DNA of 64,000 bases from JAAUTG01 sp964458705 (GTDB lineage: Bacteria > Bacteroidota > Bacteroidia > Chitinophagales > Saprospiraceae): positions 5,223-69,222 of the forward strand of contig CAYWKD010000018.1 in the NCBI GenBank assembly GCA_964458705.1, written 5' to 3'. The stretch's first letter is position 1. The number at the start of each line of letters is the position of its first letter. Shown piece after piece: positions 35,138 through 45,675 of this stretch. The notes beneath the pieces were generated by a model, which was given only the letters and a program-made list of their open reading frames with translations, searched no databases and had not been told where the DNA came from. Both the position numbers and the translations under genes were made by a program.

Positions 35138-38100
35138 ATGAAACTTGTACAATACGTACAGGGCTTACGCCTGGCGTGCTTGTCTGTAATTTTACTTGCA
35201 GGCTCTCACTTAATGGCTCAGAAGACTGTGATTGGTACAGTAACTGATGCCGCAAACAATGAACCATTAATTGGTGTGAACATCTACGTTCAAGGATCAA
35301 CCACAGGTACAGTTACTAACATTGACGGTACTTATGAGTTGGAGGTTGAAACGGGTGAAGAAGTCTTAATTTTTTCTTTCGTAGGTTACACGACGGAGGA
35401 AGTAGCAATTGCTGGTCGTGAAGTTGTTGACTTAATCATGACAGAAGGAGTGCTACTAGAGGAAGCCGTTGTAACTGCTTTGAACATTGCTCGTGATGAA
35501 AAATCATTAGGTTATGCACTTCAACAGGTAAGTGGTGATGATGTTTCTCAATCCACTAGTACCAACTTCGTTTCTACACTTGCTGGTCGTGCTGCTGGTG
35601 TGCAAGTAGTAACAAATGGTACAGGTCCTGGTCAATCTTCTTCTGTTGTCATTCGTGGTTACACTTCTTTAAGTGGTGATAATCAGCCATTATTTGTAGT
35701 AGATGGTGTACCAATCAACAACGCAACAGATACTCGTACAAACACTTTAGGTGGTGCAAGTAACATGAACATGGACTTTGGAAATGGTGCTGCTGAAATC
35801 AATCCTGACGATGTAGCTTCAGTTTCTGTACTAAAAGGTGCGAATGCGACAGCATTGTACGGTTCTCGTGCTGCCAATGGTGCAATTATTGTTACAACAA
35901 AATCTGGTAAAGGTCAAAAGGGAATTGGTGTTTCAGTGAGTTCAAAAACAACCTTCGAGTCAATGTTGAAAGGTCCTGAATACCAAAGAGAATATGGTCA
36001 AGGTAAGAACTTTGACTTTGCATTTGTAGATGGCTACGGCAACGGTACTTTCGATGGAGTAGATGAATCTTGGGGACCACGCTTGGACGGCACGCTTCGT
36101 GCACAGCACGATTCACCAACAGCTAATGGATTGAGAGGCGGTGATGTACATGGCTTAGATTTAATTTTAGGTCCTTCAGGTGTTGACTTAGATCGTCGTG
36201 GTGCGATTACGCCAACGCCATTTGTCGATCCAGGAGATCCACTAGAAAACTTCTTGGAAACAGGGCGCACATTGACGAACAACATCTCTTTTTATGGTTC
36301 AAATGACAAAGGTAACTTCCGCATTTCTTACACGAACTTAGACAACGAAGGCATTCTTCCTAATACAGATTTGAGAAGAAATACAGTGTCTTTTTCTGGA
36401 GATTATAACTTGTCTGACAAATTGAAAGTGTCTTCTAAAGTGAATTATATCAGAACAGACTCTGACAACCGCCATGTAAATGGTTATGGTACAGAATCTA
36501 TCATGTATTTATTTATTTGGTGGGGACAAAATGTTGATGTAGGAAGTTTGAGAAATTACTGGCAAGATGGGCTAGATGGCTTCCAGCAGTTCAACTACAA
36601 TTACAACTACCACGACAATCCTTACTTCACAATGTTCGAGAATACGAATGCAGTGGCTAAGGATAGAATTATTGGTAATTTGTCCGCTACTTATGATTTC
36701 ACAGATGACTTGAGTTTGATGGTGAGAGCTGGTCGCGACTTCTTCTCGGAGTATCGTTTTATGAAAAGAGCCTACTCTACACAGCGTTTTCCTAATGGTC
36801 AGTATCGTGAAGACAAAATCAACTTTCAGGAGACAAACATTGACTTCTTGTTGAATTACAACAAGCAAATCAACAACGATTGGTATGTAAATGCTAACTT
36901 CGGTGGTAACAGAATGATTCAGGAGAATCACTTTAACTCTTTGATGGCGAATAAGTTATTATTGCCTGAGGTTTACTCTTTCAACAATGCAGACGGACCC
37001 TTAGTATCAAGATCAGACCGTCCTGAGCGTCAGATCAACTCTTTGTATGGGTTTGCTCAAATTGGCTACAAGAGTATGCTTTACTTAGATATTACTGGAC
37101 GTAATGATTGGTCTTCTACACTTCCTGAAGAGAACAATTCTTACTTTTATCCATCAGTTTCCTTGAGTGCTGTCTTGTCGGATATGTTCAATGTACCATC
37201 TAATAGTGCTTTATCATTTGCTAAATTGCGTTTAGGTTGGGCACAGGTAGGTAACGATACGAGTCCTTTCCGTTTGGCTGATCCATTCTTCTTGGGCACG
37301 CCAGTTGGTGACAATCCTACGGCATCACCAACAAATACTCTACCCAACTTTGACTTAAAGCCTGAGATTCAGACTTCTTACGAAGTTGGTGCAGATGTGC
37401 GTTTGTTTAATGATCGAATAGGCATAGACGCAACTTATTACAACACGATTTCTGAGAACCAAATTCTTGCGATTGACTTGCCAGAATCAACAGGTAAAAC
37501 TTCTCGCATTATCAACGCTGGTGAGATCAAAAATCAAGGCTTAGAGATTTTGTTAAGCACAACACCTGTTAAATCAGCAAAAGGTTTGACTTGGAACACT
37601 TTATTCAACTTCAGCTTAAACAGGAATGAAGTTATTGCCCTACCAGAAGGCGTTGACCGATACATCTATGGTGGTAATGGTATCACATTAGTGGCACAAG
37701 AAGGCGGTGCTTTAGGCGATATGTGGGGAACAGGTCTAAGAACGGTACAAGACCCTAACAGTCCTTACAATGGTCAGGTCATCTTTAAAAACGGCTTAAT
37801 ACAACAGGATAACACATTGCGTAAAATTGGTAACTTCAACCCAGATTTTCAACTAGGTTGGATGAATGAATTGACTTTCAAAGGTTTCTCTTTGAACTTC
37901 TTGTTTGACTGGAGGCAAGGTGGTGAACTATTGTCAAGAACGCGTTTGATTGCAGCGACTTCTGGTAATGTTGTTGAAACACTTTGGGGTCGTGATCCTG
38001 AGTTTGGCGGTGCACATGATGGCATCACAGATTCTGGCTTAACTTATGTTGATGAATCAACAGGTACAACAAAAACAGACGGTATAATCGGTGCTGGTGT

Positions 38101-38473
38101 TAAAGAAGTATTCGATGCAAACGGGAATGTAACAGGATATACGGAAAACGATGTAATCGTTGCTGCTAACGCCTATCACAACAATCGCTATCGTCGTGGT
38201 AACGAAACAGAAGGCATTTATGATGCAACATTCATTAAGTTACGAGAAGCGAAATTGACTTATACCTTCCCGAGTACATTTACACAAAAAGCAAAGCTAG
38301 GTAGATTGTCTGTTTCATTAATCGGTACTAACCTTTGGTTGTGGGCAAAAGACTTTAACCATGGTGATCCAGAATTATTATCATTCGGTGGTGGTCGCTA
38401 CGTACCAGGAGTTGAAAACGCAACTGTTCCAACAACGCGCAGTTTCGGTTTTGCAGTGAACGTAGGATTCTAA
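35138..38473 (+). CDS. SusC/RagA family TonB-dependent outer-membrane transporter
   Basis: SusC-type receptor of 1111 residues. After a signal peptide (about 27 residues, SHLMAQ) comes a CarboxypepD_reg-like domain (VIGTVTDAANNEPLIGVNIYVQG), then the TonB plug (about residues 115-235) with SVVIRGYTSLSGDNQPLFVVDGVPI and VLKGANATALYGSRAANGAIIVTTK, and a barrel to the end (RSFGFAVNVGF). It imports substrates together with the SusD protein encoded downstream, powered by TonB. No glycosidase gene is nearby. The divergent neighbours belong to phosphonate-processing families, so the cargo may be a phosphonate- or phosphate-containing compound. Confidence 0.95.
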   Translation: MKLVQYVQGLRLACLSVILLAGSHLMAQKTVIGTVTDAANNEPLIGVNIYVQGSTTGTVTNIDGTYELEVETGEEVLIFSFVGYTTEEVAIAGREVVDLIMTEGVLLEEAVVTALNIARDEKSLGYALQQVSGDDVSQSTSTNFVSTLAGRAAGVQVVTNGTGPGQSSSVVIRGYTSLSGDNQPLFVVDGVPINNATDTRTNTLGGASNMNMDFGNGAAEINPDDVASVSVLKGANATALYGSRAANGAIIVTTKSGKGQKGIGVSVSSKTTFESMLKGPEYQREYGQGKNFDFAFVDGYGNGTFDGVDESWGPRLDGTLRAQHDSPTANGLRGGDVHGLDLILGPSGVDLDRRGAITPTPFVDPGDPLENFLETGRTLTNNISFYGSNDKGNFRISYTNLDNEGILPNTDLRRNTVSFSGDYNLSDKLKVSSKVNYIRTDSDNRHVNGYGTESIMYLFIWWGQNVDVGSLRNYWQDGLDGFQQFNYNYNYHDNPYFTMFENTNAVAKDRIIGNLSATYDFTDDLSLMVRAGRDFFSEYRFMKRAYSTQRFPNGQYREDKINFQETNIDFLLNYNKQINNDWYVNANFGGNRMIQENHFNSLMANKLLLPEVYSFNNADGPLVSRSDRPERQINSLYGFAQIGYKSMLYLDITGRNDWSSTLPEENNSYFYPSVSLSAVLSDMFNVPSNSALSFAKLRLGWAQVGNDTSPFRLADPFFLGTPVGDNPTASPTNTLPNFDLKPEIQTSYEVGADVRLFNDRIGIDATYYNTISENQILAIDLPESTGKTSRIINAGEIKNQGLEILLSTTPVKSAKGLTWNTLFNFSLNRNEVIALPEGVDRYIYGGNGITLVAQEGGALGDMWGTGLRTVQDPNSPYNGQVIFKNGLIQQDNTLRKIGNFNPDFQLGWMNELTFKGFSLNFLFDWRQGGELLSRTRLIAATSGNVVETLWGRDPEFGGAHDGITDSGLTYVDESTGTTKTDGIIGAGVKEVFDANGNVTGYTENDVIVAANAYHNNRYRRGNETEGIYDATFIKLREAKLTYTFPSTFTQKAKLGRLSVSLIGTNLWLWAKDFNHGDPELLSFGGGRYVPGVENATVPTTRSFGFAVNVGF

Positions 38474-38563
38474 ATTAATTGTAATTGGTAATTAGCGCTG
38501 GGTGGTTAGCCAACTTCCCGACGCTAATTACTCAATACCAAATATTTAAAATAAAAATAAACA

Positions 38564-40021
38564 ATGAAAAATATATTATTCATCGCACTAGCGGTAGTCA
38601 TGACCGTCTTTACATCATGCGATTCTTTTGAGGTGAGCAATGACAATCCAGATATTGCCTTGTCCATTAACAATAATCCAGAATTATTACTAACTAATGT
38701 TGAGCGTAATGCGATTCGTCGTTCAGTCGGCGATGCTTGGAGCGAAGGTAATTTAATGGCACAGTACGGTGCTAGAATTGTATTTACTTCCTTCGACTTA
38801 TTTGACTGGGGAGATCAAGCTGGTACTTGGAATCAATACTACTTGAGAATTAGAGATGCAAAAATATTAGAACAAATTGCTATTGAAAATGCCAGCCCGA
38901 GCTACGAAGCGGTTTCCAAAATTCTTCAGTCTTGGATGTTCCATATCATGACGGATGTTTGGGGTGATTTGCCTTACACTGAAGCATCTGATGCAGCAAG
39001 TGGTACTTATACGCCAACTTATGATGCACAAGAAGAAGTTTACAACGGATTGTTAGCTGAGTTGAAAGCTGCAAATGATTTATTAGCGGGAAATAATCTG
39101 CCTAATATCAAAGGAGATTTATTGTTTAATGGTGACTTGACAAAATGGAGAAAGTTTGCCAACTCTTTGCGTTTGAGAGTGGCAATGCGCCTGAGTAATG
39201 CTAATCCTTCATTAGCTACTGCTGAAATTGCTGAAATCTATGGCAATCCTAATTTGTACCCAGTCATGGAGTCTAACATTGATAATGCGTCACTAGTATT
39301 TTTACCTGCTAACCCGGATGCACACCCGATCACAGAGGAATCTGTTTATCGTTCAGGTTCTTTCAACGAGTATCGTATTGCTGAAACATTGGTTGAAATG
39401 TTAGAAAGATTCAACGATCCACGCCTTGAATTTTGGGCTGATCCAACAGCTAATTCAGTAGCTATTGGCGAACCAGAAATTGAAGGTATGCAAAACGGTA
39501 TCGTGGACGGTCCTGCCTACGAGTACAAAGGCGGTGATGCGTATTTGTCTAAATTCAATATTAACTACTTCTACTTGCAACCAAACGCTAACGAAGGTCG
39601 CTTAATGCAGTATTCAGAAGTGAAGTTCATCTTTGCAGAAGCTGCCCAAAGAGGTTGGATTGGTGCTGACGCAAAGGCAGAATATGAAGCAGGTGTGAAA
39701 GCGAGTTTCGATTATTGGAATGTTGAAATGCCAACTGACTATCTGACTCAAGCGGGTGCTGCTTATGACAACCAATTAGAAACAATTGCTAATCAAAAAT
39801 ATTTGGCACTGTTCTACACGGATTATCAAGGGTTTATTGAGTTTAAACGCACTGGCTTTCCTAGCACCATTGAGCCAGGACCTGATGCTTTTTACACTAC
39901 TTACCCTAGTCGTTTTGAATATCCAAGTAAAGAGCAAGCGCTGAATGCAACAAGCTACAATGAGGCAGTGAGCCGTCAAGGAGCAGATGAGATCACAACA
40001 AAATTATGGTGGGAGAAATAA
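38564..40021 (+). CDS. SusD/RagB family nutrient-binding lipoprotein
   Basis: Surface lipoprotein of 485 residues with lipobox FTSC (Cys19). The sequence (SNDNPDIALSINNNPELLLTNVERNAIRR, WMFHIMTDVWGDLPYTEA, KWRKFANSLRLRVAMRLSN) is that of the SusD-like_2 group, rich in TPR-like helices. It forms the lid of the SusC transporter encoded 90 bases upstream. SusD-like_2 proteins are often found in loci for non-glycan nutrients, which agrees with the missing glycosidases here. The gene is followed by a strong terminator. Confidence 0.94.
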   Translation: MKNILFIALAVVMTVFTSCDSFEVSNDNPDIALSINNNPELLLTNVERNAIRRSVGDAWSEGNLMAQYGARIVFTSFDLFDWGDQAGTWNQYYLRIRDAKILEQIAIENASPSYEAVSKILQSWMFHIMTDVWGDLPYTEASDAASGTYTPTYDAQEEVYNGLLAELKAANDLLAGNNLPNIKGDLLFNGDLTKWRKFANSLRLRVAMRLSNANPSLATAEIAEIYGNPNLYPVMESNIDNASLVFLPANPDAHPITEESVYRSGSFNEYRIAETLVEMLERFNDPRLEFWADPTANSVAIGEPEIEGMQNGIVDGPAYEYKGGDAYLSKFNINYFYLQPNANEGRLMQYSEVKFIFAEAAQRGWIGADAKAEYEAGVKASFDYWNVEMPTDYLTQAGAAYDNQLETIANQKYLALFYTDYQGFIEFKRTGFPSTIEPGPDAFYTTYPSRFEYPSKEQALNATSYNEAVSRQGADEITTKLWWEK

Positions 40022-40106
40022 GCGAAACCAGAAAACGTTTATTGCTTGTATGCTCTATATATCAAAATATAAATTAGTTAAGCGTAAATAGTTTCATACA
40101 CTTTTT

Positions 40107-40128
40107 AGGACTGGCTTCAGCCAGTCCT
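40107..40128 (+). terminator. Intrinsic terminator after SusD
   Basis: Perfect 10-bp stem AGGACTGGCT / AGCCAGTCCT with a TC loop, followed by seven T. It lies 85 bases beyond the SusD stop codon. Confidence 0.88.
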
Positions 40129-40221
40129 TTTTTTGTTCTTAAGTGATAGTAGAATATATACTGCACGAGCTAAATTACCGATTTGTATTTCATACATTTG
40201 TCTTGACCGCAAGGCAGAGTA

Positions 40222-40253
40222 GGTTTACGAAGTCTCCAAAAGCTTCGTAAATC
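40222..40253 (-). terminator. TTTACGAAG-type hairpin directly after a stop codon
   Basis: GGTTTACGAAGTCT and AAGCTTCGTAAATC pair around a short loop with minor mismatches. The element abuts the TAA of the large T9SS gene (stop at 40254). A near-identical stem (63606-63638) follows the TPR gene at the right edge. It is probably a dispersed terminator or mRNA-stability repeat. Confidence 0.6.
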
Positions 40254-43200
40254 TTACCGCACCAGCGTGATCTCTCCAACCTGAATAATAACGCTGCTAT
40301 CTTTCAATCGAAATTGCATTTTGAACACAAAGACTGCGGGGTTGAGTGGCACTCCTTTCAAAGTGCCGTCCCAGCCGAAATTGGGGTCGTTGGGTGGAAA
40401 ATCATAAGCTGCAAATACCATATCTCCCCATCGTTCGAATATTTGTAGTTGTTCTACGCGCTCCACACTTGGACCAGTTTGAGGATAGAAAATGTCATTG
40501 TTGCTGTCGCCGTTTGGAGAAAAATGAGTGGAGATGTAAATCGGTGGAGTCTGCTCAACCAAGAAAAAAACACTATCAAAAACCGTACAGATACCGTCAG
40601 AGGCAGTTAAGTCGTACCATCCGCTTAGACGTGGGCTACCCGTGAAATCGTTTTCGTTACCGCTGAAAGCAATGCTATCGGGAAACCAAGTGTAAGTTAA
40701 GCCCGTTGCATTGGCATCAACACGAATGTCAACCACTTCGCCCCTAAAAGTGAAAATAGTGTCTTTTACAATATCGACAATCAAAGCATCCGGCTCTCTG
40801 ATTTGAGCGGAGTAGCTCGTATCGCAGCCTTCTTTTGAGACGATAATTACTTCGTAATTGCCAGGTTTCAAGGCTTCAAATAGATTTCTACCTGCTTGTG
40901 CATAGTTGTCGCCAAATACTTCAACACGGAAATCGGTATTGTTCTGAATTTCGATGTAGCCGTCGTTTTGTCCAAAGCAGGAAATATCTTCTACCACCAA
41001 ATCCGCTTCGGGCGTAGCGTTGATGCTCAAGGATTGGGCAGTAGTGTCAAAACAAATGCCGTCGAGGCTGGCGATGAGTTCAGCGGTAAGTGAACCGCCA
41101 CGTTCAAAAAATCGAGCAACATCAACCGTAGTCGCATTGAAGTTATCACTAAACTTCCACTCGAAGCCATTAGCCGTTTGAGATTCATTGGTAAAAAAAG
41201 CGTTGATAGGCGGACAATCCCCAAGTAACTCATAGCTAAAGGCAGCCGTGGGTGTTGGGCGGACAAAAATCGAAGTTTCTTGACTGGATTTACAACCAAA
41301 AGCATCGGTTATCAATGCACTAAGGGTGTAAGTGTCTGACATCAAATAACTGTGGTTTACCAGTCTGCCATTGGCTAATTCGCCGTCTCCGAGTTGCCAA
41401 TTGTAGCTGCTAAAAAGTTCATTCGCAGTTACCGTAATTTGCGTAAGCGCATTGGCACAAATGGAATCTGGCGCATCAATTTGAAAGATAGGTAAAGCTC
41501 TAATCGTGATGGGTTGCGTAAGCGATGCACTGCATCGGTTTTCAGCGGTAGCAGTTAACGCAATGTTATAATCGCCGTTCATCGAGTAGCGATGCATAGC
41601 TTGGGAGAAATTAGAATTTGTACCATCGCCAAAATTCCAAGCAAACGAAACAGCATTGTTAGAACGATTCGTCAAACGAATGGTATCGCCTACACAGCGA
41701 CTTCCCATGATGTCAAAGGCAGGCTCGGGGAGCGGTTTAATCGTAATTTGTTGTACAGTACTATCCGAGCCACAACCAAAGGCGTAATGACTAATTTGAT
41801 ATATTCCTGGATTGTTGTAGGCATAGCTAGGTTGGGGATTAGCACTGCTGTTGCCATCCCCAAAATTCCAAAGCAGGCGCGAGAAAGGCGTAGAAAAACT
41901 TTCCAAGCGAATGCTATCACCCGCACAAAATTCGGTAGAATCAATTCTGAAAAAGGCGCGCACATTGGTCGGGTCAATTCTGATATTGAAAGAATCGGTA
42001 TCCATACCACATTCATTTTCAGTAAATAAAGTGATTAAGTAGTTTCGAGATAAACTGTCAGTGTAGTAAATGGGACGAATCGGAATAGAATCGTTGGAGA
42101 CTTGACCATTGCCGTAAGTCCAGCTATATCGATCGGGTTGCCCAAAACTGGCGTTGATCAGCGAAACCGTGTCGCCAGAGCAGTATTTGGCTTTATCGGT
42201 GCCCAATCTTGCCACAGGTCGAGGGTGCACTAAGACAGAATCTCGGAAGGAGCGGTCGCCACAGTTGTTGCCTGCCACAATCTGAATGTAGTAGAGCGTA
42301 TCAACTCTGCCTTGCTCATAAATAACGTTGGTAGGTTGAATAGCGGAGGACGACACTCCATTGCCAAAATCCCAATTTACAGTAATATCCTCTCCTTGAC
42401 TGGTGTTGGTGAATGCTACTTCTAAATCGGCACAACCTTCGCGTTTGTCCATGTTGAACCCTACGGCTGGTGGCGGTTCAGAAATGCGAATCATTTGATT
42501 GACGCTGCTGCTGCACTGTGGCGCAGTGTTGGTGAAGGCAAAGAGTTGAACGTTATAATCGCCAGACGTTGGAAAAGAAAAGGTCGGATTAGCTTCATTG
42601 CTGTTGCCAATGCCAACATCCCAGCGATAGCTAGTTGCCCCCGTACTTTGGTTGTTGAACTGCAAATTGGTGTTGACACACAAATTCCCCTCAATCTCAA
42701 AAGCGGTACTTGGCAAAGCGTGAATGGTTAAATTTACGCGGTCCTCTGCTACGCAACCCGCTACGGCTTCGCTCTCAATTTGATAGCGATATTCGTAAGT
42801 GTCAGGTGCCAATTCATTCACGTTGACTACGCCAGTCGTGGAGTTCATCGCATCATTATTAGACCAACTACCGTTCATGGCAGGTGTTCCAGTAAACGCA
42901 ATTGTTCCCGACGATTGACAAACACTGGTATCCTGCCCAGCATTGACGGTTGCTCCCAGATCAATCACTTCCACATTCACTTGTGCGCTTTGTTCGCAAC
43001 TTGTGCCTATTTGGTATTCATAATTGAACATAAAATTGCCACCACCCAGTTGGGCTAGGTCAATCAAGCCCATCGAATTGATGTTGTTGCTTGGTCGCCA
43101 AGTGCCACCCGTGAGGTTGGCTTCTAATTGTAGTTGCCCAGCACTTACACAAACCGTCGTATCGGGCGAAAGCACTAGCGGACGTGCTTGAATTAACTCC

Positions 43201-45056
43201 ACCACTACCGAATCCGTAACCGTGCAATTATTTCGTTCGTAGGCTACAAAAATGGTATGAAATCCTTCCGCTAAATTGTTGCTTACCGAATTAAATTTTC
43301 CTGTTGCATTCACAATACCATCGCCTCGCCAGCGACTACTTCCACCACTTGGCGTAGGCAAATAGTTCAGCACCGTAGGCAAATCCAACTCAACATCGGA
43401 AAGACAAAGCTGAACAGAATCCAATAAACTCAAGGTTGGAAAAGCCTCCACCAGAACTTGCCCATCGGTGGTCACTTCACAGCTGTTGGGGTCAGTGAAA
43501 GTGAAGGTAACTTTATAGTCCTCATCGGTGCTTAATCCACTGGGGCTAAATGTGCCGTTGATGCTATCAATGATGCCTGCTCCTCGCCAAACACCACCGA
43601 TATTGGTGTTAACCTCTAGTTGAATAGGTTGGCTATCGGTACAAATAATTTCATCTTGAATGCTTGCCGTTTGTGAAGCAATAACCTGAATATCAATGCT
43701 GGCTTGGCTACTACAAGCTCCTGCCTCAAAGCCGTAAGTGATCGAATAAGTTCGGTCAGGCGTTACTTGGCTAGGATCGAAAATACCTAGCGTATCGTTG
43801 GTGATGCCGTTGCCCCTCCAAATGCCACCTGCCACATCCGCTTGCAGTTGAATGGGGGAAGAGCCTGCGCAAAGGGTAGTATCACTGCTAAGTATAGTGA
43901 ATGTTTCTAACCTACGAACCTCAAAATTATCTTGTCGAGTTTGAGGTCCACATTCATTGGATAATGTCGCTTCTACTCTGTAAACTCCTGAAGTTAGCAT
44001 AGTTGGAAAATTACTTACTGTTTGTCCATTGATAGTGTAAATAGCGTCTTGAATAAATGGACGAGGAGTATAACTAAGCATTTCGCATGCATCAGCCTGC
44101 TCATCAAGTGTTAACTTCACAGCATCTACTACTTTGAAATTCAGTATTTTCATGCTCGGTTTATCGCAGGCATTATTTACAGTAAGCGTTATCGTATAAT
44201 CACCTGCTCTCGTAAATCGAAGTGTATCTCTTGCATTTCGGCGATTACTCAACCAATTAATCCCATTTTGGCTACGTGGTGTCCACTCATAGGAAGTAGC
44301 ACTTTGAGAATTACTAGCATTCAATATTACTGGACTAGAATCATCAAGACAAACTATGAATGGATCGCTTGTTCCATTAATGATACCAGAGATAGGCTGG
44401 GCTTCGGCTTGAGGTGGCTCAATAATAGTGATATTGTTAGTGATACTCTTTGGACTACCACAGCCGTTTTTAACGGTTAAAGTAACTGGATAATTACCAG
44501 ATTGCGTATAAGTATGACATCCTTCTAAGTCTCTAGGGCTTCCATCACCATAGTCCCATGAAACGATTTCTAGGTTTTCTGATGGACACGAAGTATTTCT
44601 AAAACAGGTTTCGTCTCCCACACAGACAACATTTTGATTAAATTCAAACTTGGCAATAGGTGGATTCTTAAATACTGGAAAAAACGCATTATTTAACGGA
44701 CGACTATCTTCAGGAATATACGCATTTAGTCTTACAGTAAGTTCTTGAGTAGCATTACAGGTATTGAAAAACTCATCAAAATTGTAGATATGTTTACGAA
44801 TTATGATGCCAGGAGCAAAGGGTATAGTATCTTTCTTTGAACCATCACCCCAAATAATTTCGTAAAAATTAATTGTTCCTTCGTAACCATTTTGATTAAT
44901 TTGAACATTTAGTTCAAATGTATTTCCCGTTAGACAGAAGTTTTGTCCATCCACTGCTGAAATCACTGGATTATTATTGCCTTGAGCAGACAACTGCCCT
45001 ATAACTGCAACACAAACTAACAGTGCCATGATTCCTAGAAAAATATACTTTTTCAT
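40254..45056 (-). CDS. Giant PKD-repeat surface protein with T9SS type B sorting domain
   Basis: Secreted protein of 1600 residues. The start is placed at ATG 45056, giving a signal peptide MKKYIFLGIMALLVC to GQLSAQ. Early PKD-type domains (WDYGDGSP) are followed by about five Ig-like units of 70-80 residues with a GGxWRGxGI core (about residues 380-780), then about seven further PKD domains (WNFGDG and variants). A SprB-type repeat (DISCFGQNDGYIEI to GCDTSYSAQIREP) follows. The C-terminal domain (FSPNGDSNNDIFYP, LQIFERWGDMVF, FGWDGTLKG) is the gliding-motility-associated type B signal. It is likely an adhesin or surface filament exported by the type IX system. SprB homologues drive gliding, but motility here is unproven. 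Confidence 0.92.
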   Translation of the reverse strand: MKKYIFLGIMALLVCVAVIGQLSAQGNNNPVISAVDGQNFCLTGNTFELNVQINQNGYEGTINFYEIIWGDGSKKDTIPFAPGIIIRKHIYNFDEFFNTCNATQELTVRLNAYIPEDSRPLNNAFFPVFKNPPIAKFEFNQNVVCVGDETCFRNTSCPSENLEIVSWDYGDGSPRDLEGCHTYTQSGNYPVTLTVKNGCGSPKSITNNITIIEPPQAEAQPISGIINGTSDPFIVCLDDSSPVILNASNSQSATSYEWTPRSQNGINWLSNRRNARDTLRFTRAGDYTITLTVNNACDKPSMKILNFKVVDAVKLTLDEQADACEMLSYTPRPFIQDAIYTINGQTVSNFPTMLTSGVYRVEATLSNECGPQTRQDNFEVRRLETFTILSSDTTLCAGSSPIQLQADVAGGIWRGNGITNDTLGIFDPSQVTPDRTYSITYGFEAGACSSQASIDIQVIASQTASIQDEIICTDSQPIQLEVNTNIGGVWRGAGIIDSINGTFSPSGLSTDEDYKVTFTFTDPNSCEVTTDGQVLVEAFPTLSLLDSVQLCLSDVELDLPTVLNYLPTPSGGSSRWRGDGIVNATGKFNSVSNNLAEGFHTIFVAYERNNCTVTDSVVVELIQARPLVLSPDTTVCVSAGQLQLEANLTGGTWRPSNNINSMGLIDLAQLGGGNFMFNYEYQIGTSCEQSAQVNVEVIDLGATVNAGQDTSVCQSSGTIAFTGTPAMNGSWSNNDAMNSTTGVVNVNELAPDTYEYRYQIESEAVAGCVAEDRVNLTIHALPSTAFEIEGNLCVNTNLQFNNQSTGATSYRWDVGIGNSNEANPTFSFPTSGDYNVQLFAFTNTAPQCSSSVNQMIRISEPPPAVGFNMDKREGCADLEVAFTNTSQGEDITVNWDFGNGVSSSAIQPTNVIYEQGRVDTLYYIQIVAGNNCGDRSFRDSVLVHPRPVARLGTDKAKYCSGDTVSLINASFGQPDRYSWTYGNGQVSNDSIPIRPIYYTDSLSRNYLITLFTENECGMDTDSFNIRIDPTNVRAFFRIDSTEFCAGDSIRLESFSTPFSRLLWNFGDGNSSANPQPSYAYNNPGIYQISHYAFGCGSDSTVQQITIKPLPEPAFDIMGSRCVGDTIRLTNRSNNAVSFAWNFGDGTNSNFSQAMHRYSMNGDYNIALTATAENRCSASLTQPITIRALPIFQIDAPDSICANALTQITVTANELFSSYNWQLGDGELANGRLVNHSYLMSDTYTLSALITDAFGCKSSQETSIFVRPTPTAAFSYELLGDCPPINAFFTNESQTANGFEWKFSDNFNATTVDVARFFERGGSLTAELIASLDGICFDTTAQSLSINATPEADLVVEDISCFGQNDGYIEIQNNTDFRVEVFGDNYAQAGRNLFEALKPGNYEVIIVSKEGCDTSYSAQIREPDALIVDIVKDTIFTFRGEVVDIRVDANATGLTYTWFPDSIAFSGNENDFTGSPRLSGWYDLTASDGICTVFDSVFFLVEQTPPIYISTHFSPNGDSNNDIFYPQTGPSVERVEQLQIFERWGDMVFAAYDFPPNDPNFGWDGTLKGVPLNPAVFVFKMQFRLKDSSVIIQVGEITLVR

Positions 45057-45675
45057 AAAAGCTATGGATAGTTTGGAAATGGCTAAACAAAAAATATTAC
45101 TCATTTTTATCGTTTTTATAAAGGTTTAAATTCATTTTAAAAATGTTAATTTATCAGTTGGGATAATTATTTAAAAAAATGTACGGCGAATAACTGATAA
45201 GTTTATTCGTAGGTAATCATTAAAAGTAGCGTAATCAAAAGTCATATTGACAGGGTGTATTTGAGTTACTGAGTCAATATCAATTGTTTTTTAATGAATT
45301 ACACATGATAATTATTTTTTAGTTCAACTTGAATGTATAGTTATCGCCTTTTATCAAATATACAAAAAGCAATGTAAATTCAATGTTAAATCATCTTGTT
45401 GGAGTGGTTAAATCTTTGATGATTCACGATGTGGTGTGTTTTTGTTTCTTGGTTTTAGCGGTTGAGCGTATGGCGTTGTGGCAGGGGACTATGCTCTATC
45501 AAATTTATAATCAGCAGGTAAAACAAAGCGATGATTTCTCGTATTTGCTACAAAAGTTGCTTTGTCTAAAATTTAGTTGCCTGATTATTGTAGATGTTGA
45601 CAAATCCAATTCACAGCACGCTGCCAGTGGAATCAACAGAAACAGAGTAAATCTTAGTGCATCAGGCAATTTACG
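45057..45675. other. Non-coding gap upstream of the giant T9SS gene
   Basis: About 620 AT-rich bases. A 98-codon plus-strand frame (45383-45679) has no recognisable features and overlaps the HepT-like gene end, so it is not called. The segment probably contains the promoter of the giant gene. No repeat was noticed. Confidence 0.4.
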
